A stretch of 64,000 bases of DNA from Lathyrus oleraceus (GCF_024323335.1 NC_066581.1:297557536-297621535), one strand, 5' to 3'; numbered from the stretch's first letter, positions 43,508 through 55,607 are shown. Made by a program: numbers and translations. Notes: generated by a model from the letters alone, not told the origin.

Positions 43508-44486
43508 GTAGTATTTTTTACATTTTCCATTTTTTTCTCGCCTATTCTTTTTCTTAGGATTTTGAGTTGATATTTTTACTAAAGGTGATTTAGTAAGTAT
43601 AAATATACTTCTTATTTTCAGCCAGTATGTATGTATCATTACTTCTTCAAATTGTTTGATTACAGTTACTCTGCAATAACAGAAAAATTCTTGACAATTT
43701 TGAGATTTTATAGCAACATTTGCAATGAAAAATAATTATGAAATTGATGAGAAACACTTAGTTTTATATAGTGAAGATTATATGTTACACACCAAACCTT
43801 GAATATTTTAACTTATTTAGGTCTATCATTTTTATAATTCACAAACATAAACCTATTTTTGTTAATTAATTATTTTTTTTGTTAGATATATGAGTTTTGT
43901 AATATTTTATATTTTTTTCTCATAAATATTTTCTTCTATGAGATGAAATTATTAAGATAAGTCTAAAAAATGAGATTGAAGATTAACTTTCTTGTCTTCT
44001 TTGTTATATTGTTGTGAAAATTATACTCTTCTCTAGAATCTTACAATTGTGAATCAATAGTCAAATCGAAATGACTTAAAATCAGATGTACAAATAAAAT
44101 TAATGAAAAATTTCAATCAACCTATTTTTATTGTAAATATTTTTATGAGAATTATCATGCGATTTATTAAGATAATGTCTATTAGGAGTTATTAGAAATT
44201 ATTATTCTCAAAAACCGATTTCTATTATTATACTCTCTCATTAATGTTTAACAACTACTAACAAATTTAAGTAATAATTGTCTTTTTATATATAACACTA
44301 TTATTTATTTATTTATTTATTTATAGATAATATTAATTTGTGTCATAAGGGTATAAGTTAAAAATTGTATATTAATTTTAATAAAAATATAAAATTATTT
44401 TTTTAATTATTTTTTTCAATATAATTTTTTTATAAATGAATTTCTTAACTTATGGCCTTAAGACACAAGTTATCATTATTCAAATA
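43508..44486. other. AT-rich non-element DNA
   Basis: Apart from the possible small exon at 43666-43735, I see no gene, no LTR end and no tandem array. An ATTT run lies at 44303-44323. Confidence 0.5.
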
Positions 44487-44760
44487 CTCCCTCCGTTCTT
44501 TTTTAAATGTCATTTTTCTAAAAAAAAATTGTTTCATTTTAAGTGTCATTTCAAAGTTCAAAGTAGTATTGTTTTTTTTGTCAAAAATACCCCTAGTTAA
44601 TTATTACAAAGAGAGAAAAAAGTCAAATAAATTGATAAAAAGTTAAGGATAAAATAGGAAAAAAAAAGATAATAATTGTTTAAAAAGTAACAACAGTGAT
44701 TAATCTTATTGGTAGGTTTAAAAAGTCAAAAAAATGACATTTAAAAATGAACGAAAGGAG
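44487..44760. mobile_element. Stowaway-like MITE (274 bp)
   Basis: Terminal inverted repeats start CTCCCTCCGTTC and end GAACGAAAGGAG, the Stowaway (Tc1/mariner) pattern. Inner bases continue to pair (TTTTTAAATGTCATTTTT against AAAATGACATTTAAAAA). A TA dinucleotide flanks both ends (44485-44486 and 44761-44762). It has no coding capacity, as expected for a non-autonomous element. Confidence 0.88.
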
Positions 44761-44954
44761 TACTAATTAAGCAACCTATTAAATAAAATAAAAGTAGGTT
44801 AATAATTACTGAATAGATAAGGGATTAATAATTAGTGAATAGATTAGGGGTCAAAAATTACCATTAAGAGCATAAAATAAGCTTTTTAATTAGCTCTAAT
44901 TAGGGTTAAGAAGTAAATTTGGTAGTATTAGACTTTCTTATATTAACTAAACTT

Positions 44955-44959
<5 letters not shown>

Positions 44960-45033
<74 letters not shown>
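44960..45033. repeat. (AT)n microsatellite
   Basis: About 37 uninterrupted AT units mark the border between AT-rich DNA and element D. Confidence 0.95.
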
Positions 45034-45036
<3 letters not shown>

Positions 45037-45159
45037 TTTAAAGTTAAATAATAACTAAATTATAACACATTTTATATGCTTAATGTGAAATGAAATAAAA
45101 TTGACTATTTAAAAAAAATCTAAATGCAAGAAAATTCTAAAAAAAACTGAACAATACAA

Positions 45160-45178
45160 CAACTTCCCCTATTTATCT
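45160..45178 (-). other. Polypurine-like tract of element D
   Basis: AGATAAATAGGGGAAGTTG on the minus strand corresponds to AATTAAATAGGGGCGGCTG in C. The next bases do not give a clear LTR start, so the LTR is lost or diverged. Confidence 0.55.
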
Positions 45179-45539
45179 AAAGAGTATGAATGATAACATT
45201 CTTCATATAATCATGGCGAAAGATAATTAAATATAAAAGACCCAAATTTTTTCATTTAAATGTAAATGTGATGTTTGGGATATGAAATGGAATGCAATAA
45301 GTCTAGATGAATTGCTTTTATTAGGGATGGAAAATGCAAGATGGACTCATTGGAGATTAAAATGAGATAAGGTAACCGGGTCCACTAGGGAACAAAATTC
45401 GGAAATCATATCGCATAGAAAATGAAATAATTTCTAGAAATCAAATCAGAGCGAAAAACATCCGAAAATTACATCGGATAAAAAAGAAATAAGTTATGGA
45501 AATCACATCAGAACAAAAAACATTCGAAAATCACATTGG

Positions 45540-46350
45540 ATAGACAACCTCTTATGCCGACATGTTAATGGACTTGAATAACCAGCCTCAACCAATGGGT
45601 TGACGAAGGTTGGCATGCAGGAAACAACCAATTTTAATCAATGGGTTGACGGAGGTCAACAAAAAAAAATAATCATCCTCGACCAATGGGTTGATTCAGG
45701 TTGACCAAAAGGTAAATGACCGACTCCAACCATTGGGTTGACGAAAGTTGACAAATACAAAAGATTGCCCTTAACCAATGGGTTGATTCATATAAAAAAA
45801 GATGAAATAACCAGCTTCAACCAATGTGTTTACTAAGGTCAACAAAAGACAACCTTCAACCAATGAGTTGAATCAAATCAACATGAAATAACCAACTTAA
45901 CCAATGGGTTGACGAATGTCCACAAGAAAGTGAATGATTATCCTCAACCAATGGTTTAATTCAAGTTGACATCAAATAACCAACTTCAACCAATGGGTTG
46001 ACGAAGGTCGACGAAAGACTGTCCTCAACCGATGGATTGATTCAAGTCTACATAAAATAACCAACTTCAACCAATGGGCTAATGAAGGTCAATAAACAAA
46101 AGACATTCCTCAACCAATGGGTTAAGTAATATCAATAAAATATGAAATAACCAGCTTTAATCAATGGCGTGACTAAGTTCAATGAAATACCGTCTTTAAC
46201 CAATGGGTTAATTCATATCAACATGAAATAACCAACTTTAACCAATGGGTTGACGAAGGTCCATAAGAAAGAAAAAGAATGTCCTCAACCAATAGATTGA
46301 TTCTAGTCGACAAGAAAGCAAATGAACAACTTCAACCAATGGGTTGATGA
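45540..46350 (-). repeat. ~40-bp tandem array with TCAACC-AATG-GGTTGA inverted repeats
   Basis: About eighteen units carry CAACCAATGGGTTGA, alternating between GACGAAGGTC and GATTCAAGTC sides. About half can form the full 5-6 bp stem. At 46192 the arms are TTAACC/GGTTAA, a compensated change; others are plain decay. The minus-strand form, TCAACCCATTGGTTGA, resembles the CGTCAACCCTTTGACG unit of element C, so the arrays are probably related. Confidence 0.8.
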
Positions 46351-47804
46351 AGATCGGGAGAAGTGAATGTTGGAAATTGGCTCTATAAGGATTACTACAG
46401 GCTTCCATGAGCGGTCACCGAATCATGGCTTATGATATGCATGCATGCTTTATGCTGATGCATGAGATGGATATTGATGTTTGAGTGTAATGACCATATG
46501 TATGGATACAATATCCATGAAATGATGCATGTAACAAGTTATTGAATGTGTGCCAACAAATATTGGACTTTGGGGTAAGTATGTCAGACAAGGCTTGATT
46601 TTTCATTGGAAAAGGGTCGAGCGAGGTTGGGATTTTGTATTGTAGATGTTATGGGAATATGCCCAATGAATGAGATGATATGCATGGTTTTATGCTAAGG
46701 CAATGCAAACATACATGATACAAACTATGATTAATGCATGATATATGCAAATATGATTGAGGATAATGATTTGAGCGTGCTCTTGCGACATGCCATGGAC
46801 GGTTAAAACTAAGAAGGATTCTTTTACCATAAATCTTTTATCAATGGGAAAGGGTCCTTTGATAGGATATTATGCAAGCATGATCTCGCGACACCCATTA
46901 TGAACTCATTAGTTGCTGATGTATGACAGGGTTTGCTCGAGCATCTTGAAGGTATGAAGAGGTCTTGCCCCTATGTAGCTTGTCTTGTCCCGGATTGATG
47001 AGTCCTCGAAGAAATTTGTTTCAACAGGAGTTTGGAAGAAACTCATTATTTTAACATGATCTTGAGATGGCTTGGCCCACTACTTGGAATCTTGAAACAA
47101 ATTGCCTCTGATAAAACAACTCTTGGAACAATTTACCACGTCTTGAAGAGTTTTTCCATATATCAACAAGATCTTCAGGAAATTTTCCCTTGATGGGACC
47201 ACTTATAGATGATCAAGTTCCTTAAGTGACCGTACATTGTTGGAACTTCTTTGATGATAAGTGCTTACTTGCAAATAAAATTGTTCCTTCTACATGGTAA
47301 TTTTAAGGCAATGCTCATGCAAATTTTGAAATCAAAGTTATTATGATGTTGTGACATTCAGTGAATGAATCACTGGTCAAAATTCAATGTTTATTTAGAC
47401 ATTCAAAGTGTGAAAGATGATGCGAGAGAAAGATGCCAATATGGATGATTAACAAATATCTTTGGACTCAGCTTAACACAATATTTTTGTAGTATGCTTT
47501 CAAAATAAACCTCGCTTCAATTAGGACTTTTGAAGATTGTAACATGGCTTGGTTCACAGTTATTGTAATAAAAGCATATAAGGCTTACAAAATTTAATTT
47601 TAACCCACTGATTCTCCTTTGATAATCCTCAGTTAATTCGACACACACATTCAACTTCCAAGAAGATTTCAAAGATGGTTCAAGAACCAATGAGATTTTT
47701 TGTGATAGTAGTAACCCTCATTTTTGTTTGTACTATTTTCTTGGACAAGGTGGTCACATCCTCTTGTTGTTTTTTTTACTAAGGATTTTGGTGACACTTT
47801 TTTT
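46351..47804 (-). other. Non-coding tail of element D
   Basis: No gene is seen. 47480-47565 matches C at 1810-1900 in reverse. Words such as CATGAGATG and GATGATATGCATG are common. Confidence 0.5.
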
Positions 47805-47920
47805 AATCTATCCCTAATTTTTACCTGGACTGCTTCTTTTGAGTTTACATTCCACTGGGATGCCCTTAATTTTTGCATAAGTCACCTTTTCAAGTTTTCG
47901 AATTAGCGGATTTTTTTTAT
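47805..47920 (-). repeat. Degenerate post-pol block in element D
   Basis: In element sense it reads GCAAAAATTAAGGGCATCCC, then GTGGAATGTAAACTC and GGTAAAAATTAGGGAT. It is clearly related to the blocks after pol in A and B, yet here it follows gag. Confidence 0.6.
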
Positions 47921-48685
47921 ATTTTATATTTATTTTATTTTTGGAACAACCTGTATGACATTTGTTCATTTGATTTGAAAGAGTTGAAAGGGTTGTGAAT
48001 GTCATGTTTTAATGGTTCAAGAGAAATAACATCTGCAAGCTTTTAGATTTCTAGTACTTCTTCCATGTTGTATGATGTGTGCGATGAGAGGATGAAGTTG
48101 AACCTCAGACGATATGCTTTTGTCTGAATTTGAATGTATAGTCAAATTAACTAAAAACTACCCTGCCCCAAGTTAAGATCGAGGATTTTTTTAGCATATA
48201 AATAAACACCAAATTCTAGTCTCAAATGGGTTGACTAAGGATTAACTCTTTAACCCCTTAGTGTTTTGGGAATTTAAATAATGCCTTACATCGTCAACAG
48301 AGTTTTATTCAAAAGTATACCATAGCAAATTTGGGTATTTTTCTTACATCATCCTCCATCTGCTCTTTGCTTAAACAATAGTTTGATAAAGGAAAGTAAA
48401 GTGGAAAAATATTCATTTTTTGTTGTTGCGATAAATAGGAAAAAACGATTGAACACAAAAGGATTAATTCAAAAGATGCATGATCATTTCATTAATTTTA
48501 CCATTCAGAACAAACAAGTTTAAAAGCAACTAAGTACTTAACAAAAACAAGGAAATTACAAATGAGAAATGCAAAAGTGATTTTACCATTCATTAATTTT
48601 CCTCATGCTTAGTTCATGCTTCATTGATCTTTAGCACGACTGCTTTTTAAAATGCTACAATCCATTAACTTTTGGATATCATTTT

Positions 48686-49029
48686 TCACAGTCTGCATCC
48701 TTCCTGATGTGAACTACACACAACACATCCATCGTGATTTTCCATTACTGAGCCAGATTCCACCAATCGTGCATGAAATGGTGCCAACGAAGCTTTTACT
48801 TTTATGACATCTCGAATCAATTGATTGCCAAAGGCTTCCTCAATAGCATCAATTGTTGGACCCCCATGTATAGGAAAATGGTTATTCTTAACATTTGGCC
48901 CTGCCTTTCTGAAGGACAAGATTTTGTTATTAATCATGTCTTGAACTTTGGTCTTTAGCTTAAAGAAACCATCCAGTGTATGCCCTAGTGCTCCTTCAGG
49001 TAATTCACAACAAGCGTTAGGGTCATATC
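48686..49029 (-). pseudogene. gag: gag C-terminus of element D, split by copia insertion
   Basis: The frame reads PNACCELPEGALGHTLDGFF, then KLKTKVQDMINNKILSF and GPNVKNNHFPIHGGPTIDAIEE. This is the C-terminal gag signature of this lineage; the histidine before GH is absent and the final cysteine of the motif is lost. It is interrupted at 49029/49030 by the LTR of element F, exactly inside the YDPNA motif (tyrosine-aspartate side lies at the junction). Past 48686 the sequence is tail, as in element C, with no protease or RT. It is a non-functional remnant. Confidence 0.8.
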
Positions 49030-50373
49030 TGAAGGAGAATAGCGATCCAAAACGCAGCGGAATTTAAAATTTTCTCCTTTAGTGATCCTTACGAATGGGC
49101 ATGATCAGTGATAGAATCGTTACCTCTTGTGATGATTGAAACCTTTGATGCAGATCTACGGAGCGATCACGAACGTCGAACGATGACAACGCCTCTACTC
49201 AGTCCACACGAACAGATTCCTTCAATCTCGGTGCTAGCTGCTATGAATGAAGGCTTTGAGTGAGAGAGAGAGAAACGAAATTGCAACTGCACAAAATTCT
49301 TCAACACAAGGGTTCTATTTATAGAACCACTTGTGTGGGCTACAAGCTAAAAATCCCACTTAAGTGTATGTGGTCCATACTTTATAGTATGCCAAAATCA
49401 CTTGAGCGTGTGGTACCTTACCATATTTCGTATTCTACTTAAGAACACCGTACCTTACGATGTTCTACAATTCACTTAAGTGCACTGTACCTTACGGTGT
49501 TCCTTAGTTACTTTATCTCTCATCAATTTGTCCTTTTGTGTGTGACCCTGTAGGTTTTCGCGGCATTGGCAATTATATTAAATCACGTATTTAACATAAT
49601 AAATAGTGAGCGGTATCTAGCAACACATCACTGCTACCCAAGACACGAAAATGTCATGTGATCTGACAAATCCTTCTGTGATAATATTTACGTGTATAAT
49701 TACCCTTTTCCCCTTATGTCTATATTGAACACAAGGCATAGACCATGTCATCCTTGTCCAGCTCAATATTGGGGCCATAGACATTTATCCTGTTATGCGG
49801 GATGGGAAAATTCCATCTAGGTCACTCATGTCCCTTAGCATGCTTCGTGGAGTACCCATCAACTGTCTTTATGGTCATCCAGTTACAGACAATGTTTGAT
49901 CAGCAATAAGGCACTCGACTCTACATCTAGGATCCATAGTGGTTTCATGTCGAAGGGTGGTATACACCATTATCACCATGAGAATAACTTATGACACTTT
50001 GCATAACATTCTATATAGTATTCTCATAGCGGGTCAATCCAGTATAAATATTACTCTTAATATTCATACCTATGTTTAAGACTTGATAACTCCTTATCCA
50101 TGATCCATGAGATGTGATCATCAGTCTATATACATAGTAGTCTTTATGCTTTAATGTTATCCCACTTCATAATAAAGCTCGACTACGGTTACTTTAAGAA
50201 TAGTGTCCTTATGTTTAATTTGATCTCATGATTAAGTCACACTTGATACATTAAACGGACTAGCTATTCTAGGGACTTTATTAAACAAACATAATAAAGA
50301 AAAAGCCTTTTATTATTAATAAATAATTTGATACAAGTACCAAAAGTATTGGCCTCTAGGGTTTACACCAACA
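49030..50373 (-). mobile_element. 3' LTR of copia element F (1344 bp)
   Basis: Same family as 2026-3386 and 54105-55454. It begins TGTTGGTGTAAACCC in element sense next to the polypurine tract and ends CTCCTTCA. A TATA box (TATAAATA) reads on the minus strand near 49316-49323. Confidence 0.92.
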
Positions 50374-50382
50374 ATCTCCCAC
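50374..50382 (-). other. Polypurine tract of element F
   Basis: GTGGGAGAT on the minus strand abuts the LTR start TGTTGG. Confidence 0.75.
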
Positions 50383-50387
50383 TAGCA

Positions 50388-51835
50388 CTAGAGCCAATCA
50401 GGCATACCCCTAATGCCCATAGATCTAGTATGGCCATCATGCTTCTGCTGCGCAAGAGGCTTTGTCAGTGGGTCAACAATATTGTCAAGTGTAGGTACTC
50501 TGCATATTTTCACATCTTCTCTATCTATTATCTCTCGAATGAGGTGATAACGCCTAAGTATGTGTTTGGATCGTTGGTGAGATCTAGGCTCCTTAGCTTG
50601 TGCGATAGGACCATTGTTATCACAATAGAGACCAATGGGATCTACAATGCTAGGAACCATGCCAAGTTCACTAATGAACTTTTTGATCCAAACAGCTTCC
50701 TGTGCTGCACTTGAGGCAGCAATATACTTGGCCTCGGTTGTAGAATCAACAATTGTATCTTGCTTTGAACTTTTCCAACTCACAGCGCCACTGTTTAAGC
50801 AAAACACATAACCAGATTGCGATCTAAAGTCATCCTTATCTGTATGGAAGCTAGCATCGGTATATCCAATTACAACTAGCTCTTCCTGACCTCCATATAT
50901 CAAGAATGAGTCCTTAGTCCTTCTCAAATACTTAAGGATATTCTTGACAGCTACCCAATGAGCATCACCAGGATCAGATTGGTACCTACTTGTTGCACTT
51001 AAAGCATACGAGACATCTGGTCGAGTACATAACATGGCATACATGATAGATCCTATTGTAGATGCATATGGAATCTTATTCATGTGATCCCTTTCTTCCT
51101 TAGTTGAAGGGGATTGTGTTTTTGATAGACACAGACCATGTTGCATAGGTATGAATCCTTTCCTGGAATCATGCATATTAAAGTGTCTTATCACTTTGTC
51201 TATGTATGTACTTTGACTTAGGCCAAGCAGTTTTTATGATCTATCTCTATAGATTTTGATTCCTAATATATAGGCTGCTTCACCTAGGTCCTTCATAGAA
51301 AAGCATTTCCCCAACCAAGACTTTACTTGTTGTAGGGTAGGGACATCGTTTCCAATGAGTAATATGTCATATACATATAATACCAGGAAAACAATCATGC
51401 TCCCACTAACCTTCTTGTAGACACAAGGCTCATCTTCGTTCTTGATGAATCTATATTGTTTTACTGTTTCATCAAAACAAAGATTCCAGCTTTTGGAAGC
51501 TTGCTTCAATCCATAGATTGATCTTTGTAACTTACATATCTTTAGGGCTTCTTCAGGTATGTCAAATCCTTCAGGTTGTGTCATGTACACATCCTCAAGA
51601 AGATTCTCATTAAGGAAAGCAGTTTTGACATCCATCTTCTATATTTCGTAATCATGATATGCAACGATAGCAAGTAAAATCCGAATAGATTTAAGCATTG
51701 CAACTGGTGAAAAGGTTTCATCATAGTCAACCCCATGAATTTGTTTATATCCTTTTGCAACCAGTCTTGCCTTATAGGTATGTATCTTACCATCCATGTC
51801 AGTCTTTTGTACAAATCTTTTCACAAATACCAACC
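50388..51835 (-). pseudogene. pol: copia pol of element F: RT and RNase H, mutated
   Basis: Reverse transcriptase is read from 51835 (VFVKRFVQKTDMDGKIHTY, KARLVAKGYKQIHGVDYDE) through MDVKTAFLNENLLEDVYM and GLKQASKSWN to the catalytic motif near 51365, which here is YVYDILL instead of YVDDILL. This change of an aspartate would abolish activity. In-frame stops occur near 51637 and 51236. RNase H follows as an open frame of 268 codons (51194-50388) with GYTDASF, STTEAKYIAAS and CDNNGPIAQAKEPRSHQRSK. The frame ends 14 bp before the LTR. Integrase, protease and gag are missing because of the 5' truncation. Confidence 0.92.
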
Positions 51836-51837
51836 TA

Positions 51838-52091
51838 CAACACGTGTTTGCAAAAAGGGTTCCCTTAGAGTACTAAGGATGTTTTGGATGCGTAAAACCT
51901 TCCCATTTCATAACCAACCCCCTTACCTAGATCTTTGACATTTTTATTAGTTTTTGATTTGATAAAACTTCTTACTTGGCTTTTGTTCGCTTTTTAGCCT
52001 TTCCTTTGGACAAATAAAAGTGCGGTGGCGACTCAAATTGTATGTTTACTTTTGTTTTAGTCAATAAACCTAAAGGTAACGAAAACCCCGC
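51838..52091 (+). mobile_element. 3' end of a diverged Tat/Ogre-like LTR
   Basis: GGTTCCCTTAGAGTAC, ACCTTCCC, ACCAACCCCCTTACC and AAGTGCGGTGGCGACTC occur in the same order as at the end of LTR C (12060-12220). The remnant appears to end GCTACA. It begins exactly where element F's pol is cut off. Confidence 0.6.
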
Positions 52092-52290
52092 TACAGTTAG
52101 CCGACCACTAAAACGATGGAAGCACATCAGAGAAGATTCCAGACTGACCTATGTTGGGATTTAGGACTTAGAGAAGGTGGGCGGTATCCAAACAAAATTT
52201 TCCCTTTAGTAATCACAACCATTGTCGGGAAATTCAACGTCTCCCAAATATTAATTGACACCATAAGCATTATCAAGTTGCAAAGACTCC
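52092..52290 (+). pseudogene. Fragment of a Ty3/gypsy protease
   Basis: The plus strand translates at about 52205-52270 as IVGKFNVSQILIDTISII. In gypsy proteases the pattern is GKFxVxQxLIDTGSS; here the glycine after D-T is lost, so the catalytic loop is destroyed. The surrounding sequence has no clear gag or RT. A (CCCCCA)n run follows (52291-52313). It is probably a scrap of another element. Confidence 0.45.
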
Positions 52291-53145
52291 ATCCCCACCC
52301 CCACCCCCACCCCCCGAGTTGTCAAAAGAGATGCTTGAGCATATGATAAATTACATTGAGCAGCATGTGGAGATTGGTTCTTCCTAGTCACGGTCCTCAC
52401 CATATAAGTCTCTTGACCGACCAGAGATCTAGGGAGTTTAAGGGGGCCAAAGCGTCTTTTAACACTATCTTCCATCCACCGCTTCTCAATACATTGTTGA
52501 TCAGACCAAAGAGCTTCCTAATAAACAACTCCATTCAGGGCCAAAGTGGTATACGCACGCTGGGTATACCAAGCCATAGTCGCCAATTGTTCCTTCAGGG
52601 CAGTCCTAGACAAATTGTCCAGATACGAGTAATCATCCTTTGAAGAAGAAGTCTGAAGGTCCTTGGAGGAAAATGAGTCTCACCATATCATCAATGGACG
52701 GGCTGGAAGACCAAGCACACTTTAGAACCTCAGAAGAGTATTCAAAGCAGTGTTACTCCCTGCCAGCCATATTACCCATTTTATAAGCCAGAGTTGTACT
52801 TCATCCTTCATCCAATAGTCACACAATCATTGTAAAAATAAATACATCATGAACTAGAAAGAATCGGTATTTGAAAAGTTGCAACTCAGGAAGAGGCCCA
52901 AAGGCTTGGACGATCGACTCTAGATAAATTAACCTCTACTCCGGTTCCGAGTCACAAAGCCATAACAATATCAAAAGATATGAAAGAAAAGGGTCACATA
53001 AGGATTTCATTTCAAGTATTCACACCAATAAATATAAACCTTCACATATAATCAGCTTACTGGATGAAGTTTTGAATGAGCCATCACCAAATGCTTAATA
53101 ACTTCTATCTCAAAGGCAGTGAAAGAAAGGTGATGACCCAGAACT
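52291..53145. repeat. Unclassified repeat R, copy 1
   Basis: Aligned by eye in direct orientation with 63385-64000 (from AAAGAGATGCTTGAGCATATG onwards). Both strands look partly protein-like: plus strand KEMLEHMINYIEQ near 52325-52365, minus strand ALKEQLATMAWYTQRAYTTL and EALWSDQQCIEKR at 52480-52600. Stops and indels break all frames. Copy 1 continues 300 bp beyond the end of the window's copy 2. I do not recognise the family. Confidence 0.6.
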
Positions 53146-55592
53146 GCGAAGTCCACCCGCCAAGGTGATTTTTCCTTATACACAAGGACTTAATCCATTA
53201 TAAACAACTTATTACAAAAATCACAAAGAATAACCTTATTTGTCTTCTTAAGGATCATACTATACCCTTGTCGCCATAAGGATTCACCAATAACAAGTTT
53301 AAATAAAGGTTTTGTGTTTACAAGATGCTTTTACATACGTAGATTTTACACAAATGAAATGTAAACACTAAAATAAAAGTATGCACAAAGTTTAGAGCTT
53401 TTTCATGTAGAAAACAATCTTGTAAAATTGTTGCAGTAATATTTTCTATAAGTCTCTAAGTCCTCTTTATATAGCATGCAAAAGGAACCGTTGGAGGGAA
53501 AATCTGGAATAATTAAAACGTAGTTGTCTACTAACAGATTAGTCACATGTGTGAAGAATAGTACTGTCATTTGCCCACAATATCAGGTAGTGGAAGGAAT
53601 ATTTGATTTGTACCATGTACTATTTGCAAACGTATCCATTTTGATCTTATCTTCAAATTCATTGGCTTATGATGAAAAATGATGAAGCGTGAAATGAAGA
53701 AACATGCAGCTAGATTCATAAACTTCAAAATTTTCAGTCAGAACCTTGACAATGTCAGCAATCTGGCTTGAGATCTTCATAATCTTCAGACTCTTCAGTC
53801 AGAACCTTGATAACCTCAACGCCTGCTTGAGATCTTCAGAATCTTCAGCTATGTAACAAAACTTAAAAAGCTTTCCATTCTTCAGAAGCTTGACAATCAG
53901 AGTCACATCCAGAAGCAGAAGCAGAGAGAACATTGCAGCAACAACATAGCATCTTTCCAGAACTTCTCAAGAGTGAATTAGTACAGAAGCAGAAAGAACA
54001 CTGCAACATTAACTTTACATCTTTCAGAACTTCTCATGAGTGATTAGCGCAAAATCGGAATTCAAAACAAATGTTCAGAAACTGATGACGTTGCACGTCA
54101 TATATGAAGGAGAATTGCGATCCAAAACGCAACGGAAATTAAAATTTTCTCCTTTAGAGATCCTTACGAATGGTCATGATCAGTGATAGAATATTTACCT
54201 CTTGTGATTATTGAAACCTTTGATGCAGATCCACGGAGCGATCACGAACGTTGAACGATGACAACGTCTCTACTCAGTCCACACGAACGGATTCCTTCAA
54301 TCTCAGTGCTAGCTAGTATGAATGAAGGCTTTGAGTGAGAGAGAGAGAAAACGAAAATAATGCAAACGCAATGAATGCTTCTGCACAAGGGTTCTATTTA
54401 TAGAACCACTTGTGTGGGCTTCAAGCTAAAAAGCCCACTTAAGTGTATTTTGGCCCATATCTTATAATATGCCCAAAATCACTTAAGCTCATGGTACCTT
54501 ACCATATTTCGTATTCTACTTAAGTACACCGTACATTTACGATGTTCTACAATTCACTTAAGGGCACCGTACCTTACGGCGTTCCTTAGTTACTCTATCT
54601 CTCATCAATCCGTCCTTTGTGTGTGACCCTGTAGATTTTCGCGGCATTGACAATTATATTAAATCATGTATTTAACATAATAAACAGTGAGCGGTATCTA
54701 GCAACACATCACTGCTACCCAAGACACGAAAATGTCATGTGATTTGACAATTCCTTCTGTGATAATACTTATGTGTATAATTATCGTTTTGCCCTTTTGT
54801 CTATATTGAACACAAGGCATAGACCGTGTCATCCTTGTCCAGTTCAATATTGGACCCATAGACATTTATCCTGTTATGCAGGATGGGAAAATTCCATCTA
54901 GGTCACTCATGTCCCTCAGCATGCTTCGTGGAGTACCCATCAACTGTCTTTATGGTTATCCAGTTACGGACAATGTTTGATCAGAAATAAAGCACTCGAC
55001 TCTACATCTAGGGTCCATAGTGGTTTCAGGTCGAAGAGTGGTATACACCATTATCACCATGAGAATAACTTATGACACTTTGCATAACTTTCTATATAGT
55101 ATTCTCATAGTGAGTCAATCCGGTATAAATATTACTCTTAATATTCATACCTATGTTTAAGACTTGATAACTCCTTATCCATGACCCATGAGATGTGATC
55201 ATCAGTCTATATACATAATAGTCTTAATGCTTTAATGTCATCCCATCTCACAATAAAGCTCGACTACGGATACTTTAAGAATAATGTCCTTATGTTTAAT
55301 GTGATCTCATGATTAAGTCATACTTGATACATTAAACAGACTAGCTATTCTAGGGACTTTATTAAACAAACGTAATAAAGAAAAAGCCTTTTATTATTAA
55401 TAAATAATTCGATACAAGTACCAAAAGTATTGGCCTCTAGGGCTTACACCAACAATATACTCAGAATCAGAACTGGTTGTTAAAGCTACACAATAACAAA
55501 CCATTAGGGTATCAAAATTGTTCGCACACAAATACAACATTGTTATCATCAAAACTCAAGGTATAAATGCATAACCAAATCTTGTTCTAACA
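53146..55592 (-). mobile_element. 3' LTR of element E, truncated and split by a solo LTR
   Basis: 55592-55460 and 54104-53146 align with the 5' LTR (63004-61975). The last 155 bp of the LTR (matching 61820-61975) are missing; sequence left of 53146 is repeat R. A TATA motif (TATATAAAG, minus) lies near 53471. The 54105-55459 part is the inserted F LTR with its duplication. Confidence 0.85.
54105..55454 (-). mobile_element. Solo LTR of copia family F (copy F3)
   Basis: 1350 bp, TGTTGGTGTAAGCCC to CTCCTTCA in minus orientation, flanked by perfect ATATA duplications (54100-54104 and 55455-55459). It inserted into element E's 3' LTR and later lost its internal region. Confidence 0.93.
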
Positions 55593-55607
55593 ATCTCCCC
55601 CTTTTTT
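55593..55607 (-). other. Polypurine tract of element E
   Basis: AAAAAAGGGGGAGAT on the minus strand abuts the LTR start TGTTAGAAC. Additional GGGGGAGA tracts lie at about 56259-56283. Confidence 0.85.

Larger units (their letters stand above)
45034..49029 (-). mobile_element. Element D: degraded relative of element C, without pol
   Basis: In minus-strand order: gag C-terminus (49029-48686), tail, degenerate post-pol block (47920-47805), more tail, hairpin array (46350-45540), and a polypurine-like tract (45178-45160, AAATAGGGGAAGTTG). The tail and the stretch before the tract (ATTTGGGTCTTTT, AATTATCTTTCG) match element C. A recognisable 3' LTR is missing after the tract. The 5' side is cut by the insertion of copia element F at 49030. 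Confidence 0.7.
49030..51835 (-). mobile_element. Element F: 5'-truncated Ty1/copia retrotransposon
   Basis: It consists of part of pol (51835-50388), a GTGGGAGAT polypurine tract (50382-50374) and a complete 3' LTR (50373-49030). Only one flank can be checked (ATATC at 49025-49029); the 5' part is missing and pol joins a gypsy LTR remnant at 51835-51838. The long LTR of 1.34 kb would fit an Angela/TAR-like lineage, but that is a guess. Confidence 0.85.

Noticed and set aside
45540..46350. Possible CRISPR or rho-independent terminator series
   Set aside because: Same reasons: a related retroelement tail array in a eukaryotic genome, with spacers that are themselves repeated.
52356..52643. 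95-codon plus-strand frame
   Set aside because: Lies in repeat R; the opposite strand has the more protein-like text and neither frame is intact.
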